The notes below the pieces were generated by a model, which was given only the letters and a program-made list of their open reading frames with translations, made no database searches and was not told the origin of the DNA. Position numbers and translations under genes: made by a program. Source: Mycetocola manganoxydans (GTDB lineage: Bacteria; Actinomycetota; Actinomycetes; Actinomycetales; Microbacteriaceae). Taken from it: DNA of 64,000 nt. The DNA is taken from assembly GCF_003667545.1 (NCBI RefSeq), contig NZ_RCUV01000003.1:284307-348306 (forward strand), written 5' to 3'. Positions 62,709 to 64,000 of this stretch are shown one piece after another; the first letter of the stretch is position 1; every line of letters starts with the position of its first letter.

Positions 62709-63277
62709 GCCCCACTCCCCCACGAGGCGACAAGCCGCCCGATCCGCTTGGCCCGAAGCGCCGCACTCGACGCCGTGATCACCTGGTGGATCGCGAGGTA
62801 CCGGTCGGCGCGCGTCAGCCCCTCGAAGTGAGCCGCTGCCGCGGGAGATTCGGCGAGCGCGGCTGCGAGGTCGTCGGGCACCGCGGCATCCGCCTGTCCG
62901 GAGTAGGCACGCTCCCACCGGCCGTCCGCCTTCGCCCGCTCGATCTCCATGTGCCCACGCTCCCGCATGCGTCCGTCGGCGATCAGCCCGGCGACGAAGT
63001 CGACGTTCCGTTTCGACCACAGCGACGCCTTCCGGCGCGGGGTGAAGTGCTGCAGATACGTAGTCCCGTCGAGAGCGTTGCGGCGGCCATCGATCCAGCC
63101 GCTGCACAGGGCCTCCTCGAGCGCTTCGGCGTACGTGAGCGATGTCGGCTCCGTCACGCCTTTCTTCGCGAGCACCAGGCGGATGCCGTCGGAGCGGGAT
63201 TCATTCGCGTCGAGCCACGCACGCCATGCGGCGGCATCCGCAACGACGAGCCGGTCGGACGGGTCTGCGTTTTCCAT
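62705..63277 (-). CDS. YdeI/OmpD-associated family protein
   Basis: A 190-residue protein of the bacteriocin-protection YdeI family: WLDANESRSDGIRLVLAKKG, SLTYAEALEEALCSGWIDGR and TYLQHFTPRRKASLWSKRNV are its three conserved blocks. The biochemical activity of the family is unknown. The ATG at 63277 was chosen; an in-frame GTG at 63286 is the alternative, and no Shine-Dalgarno is seen for either. It is followed on the same strand by no partner. Confidence 0.88.
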   Translation of the reverse strand: MENADPSDRLVVADAAAWRAWLDANESRSDGIRLVLAKKGVTEPTSLTYAEALEEALCSGWIDGRRNALDGTTYLQHFTPRRKASLWSKRNVDFVAGLIADGRMRERGHMEIERAKADGRWERAYSGQADAAVPDDLAAALAESPAAAAHFEGLTRADRYLAIHQVITASSAALRAKRIGRLVASWGSGA

Positions 63278-63336
63278 ACTGCCCACTGTGACATCCGTTG
63301 AGGTCAGATAGTGACCTCAACTCGGGCTCTCGAGCG

Positions 63337-63645
63337 TCACAGGTTGAGGTCGTAGACCAGAACCTCAGCCGCCCGCTTGCCGATCAGTTCCTTCACCGGT
63401 TCGTGAGCCGGATGCGGCAGGTACTCGTCCCGCGCCGCCTCGCTCGCGAAAGTGATCGCCAGTGCCCACTCGAAGCCGCGTTCCATGCCCTCGGGGCTGG
63501 AGCTCGGCCCGGTTCCGATGCTCAGGATTCCCGGGATCTGCTCGGGCATCGCATTGACGGCGCCGGTCAGCTGCTCGAGCTCGTCCTTTCCCAGCGGCGA
63601 GTTCCAGCGGACGAGCACCACGTGCAGAACGTTCTGATGAGTCAT
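63337..63645 (-). CDS. Dabb family protein (stress-responsive A/B barrel)
   Basis: A 102-residue protein with the dimeric alpha/beta barrel pattern: VLHVVLVRWNSPLGKDELEQ at the start, a helix ending in PGILSIGTGPSSSPEGM, then GFEWALAITFASEAARDEYL and PAHEPVKELIGKRAAEVLVY. The conserved His of the fold (H in L-H-V-V) is present. Members are linked to stress or small ligand binding. CATGAT six bases before the ATG fits a leaderless start. Confidence 0.88.
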   Translation of the reverse strand: MTHQNVLHVVLVRWNSPLGKDELEQLTGAVNAMPEQIPGILSIGTGPSSSPEGMERGFEWALAITFASEAARDEYLPHPAHEPVKELIGKRAAEVLVYDLNL

Positions 63646-63678
63646 GAAGCCATCATGCCGTCAATGCGCCGCGACGGG

Positions 63679-64000
63679 TCAGCGGGCTGAGGGTGCGTCC
63701 TCGGGTTCCGGGCTCACGACTGTCTCGCGGGCGGCCGACGCTGGGGTGACGTCGCGCTGCGGCAGGAACATCCCGCCCAGGAACACGCCGACGAGAATCA
63801 GCCCCCAGATGACGGCGGCGGCCCCGCCACCGACGAGGAACGGGAAGTTCCACACCGAGATGGCGAGCACACCCAGCAGACCGATGCCGCCGAGGAGCGA
63901 CGCGATGGTCACCCAGCGTGACGGCGCTTCGCCGGCCTGGCCGCGGTGCTTCGCGGCGAAGGCGAGCACGGCGAAGCTGGTCAGCGCCATCATCACAATG
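63679..64000 (-). CDS. Membrane transporter, C-terminal part (runs off the window)
   Basis: The minus frame is open from the window edge to the stop at 63679. It shows three membrane spans (ALTSFAVLAFAAKH; VTIASLLGGIGLLGVLAISV; GGGAAAVIWGLILVGVFLGG) and a charged tail. The layout resembles the end of an amino-acid/polyamine permease, but too little is visible for a firm call. The internal ATGs near 63996 are probably not the start. Confidence 0.5.
   Translation of the reverse strand, partial: IVMMALTSFAVLAFAAKHRGQAGEAPSRWVTIASLLGGIGLLGVLAISVWNFPFLVGGGAAAVIWGLILVGVFLGGMFLPQRDVTPASAARETVVSPEPEDAPSAR

Overview
This 64 kb window reads as ordinary chromosome of a high-GC Gram-positive actinobacterium, most probably of the family Microbacteriaceae. 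The grounds are the GC-rich third codon positions, GTG and ATGA-coupled starts, a DtxR-type iron box, an HspR-type HAIR box, many leaderless TANNNT promoters, and the very frequent GGATGCC/GGCATCC word typical of that family as I remember it. No rRNA, tRNA, CRISPR array, transposase, integrase or phage gene was seen.

Layout: 1-8160 holds a cut-off DHFR-like gene, a GNAT acetyltransferase and two large helicases (a RecB-like nuclease/UPF1-like helicase and a SWIM-SNF2 ATPase) with two 57-residue leaderless proteins. 8185-16095 is a minus-strand six-gene cluster of a peptide-type ABC importer plus an FMN monooxygenase and an acyl-CoA-dehydrogenase-like oxygenase, probably for organosulfur scavenging. 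16278-20129 is an iron-box-controlled siderophore ABC importer. 20302-25078 holds an orphan FHA pair, a Gfo/Idh/MocA dehydrogenase, a DUF5107-TPR protein and a small conserved protein. 25258-27819 is an HspR-controlled ClpC-type ATPase. 27920-32789 is a tightly coupled six-gene operon built around a Ycf46 AAA ATPase, DUF2997, a radical SAM activase and a membrane-anchored Ycf35/DUF1257-like protein: the best candidate for an undescribed system.

32994-43516 is mostly housekeeping and membrane functions (GDSL hydrolase, NnrE, UBP zinc finger, DUF1206, YihY, YbdK ligase, class II amidotransferase, BCCT transporter). 43664-46793 has a DesK/DesR-like two-component pair with a palindromic operator and a PadR/DUF2812 pair with a near-perfect operator. 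47023-52057 has a hydrolase, an SMP-30 protein, and a LuxR regulator divergent from two membrane proteins. 52236-62405 holds a zinc alcohol dehydrogenase and a LacI-controlled arabinoxylan/arabino-oligosaccharide locus: binding protein, two permeases, GH51 arabinofuranosidase and a tandem esterase. Two LacI-type palindromes of one consensus lie before the esterase and before the importer operon.

The intergenic spaces are unusually rich in dispersed palindromic repeats: at least four families (seven, two, four and two copies) plus one single element, placed at gene ends and between operons.
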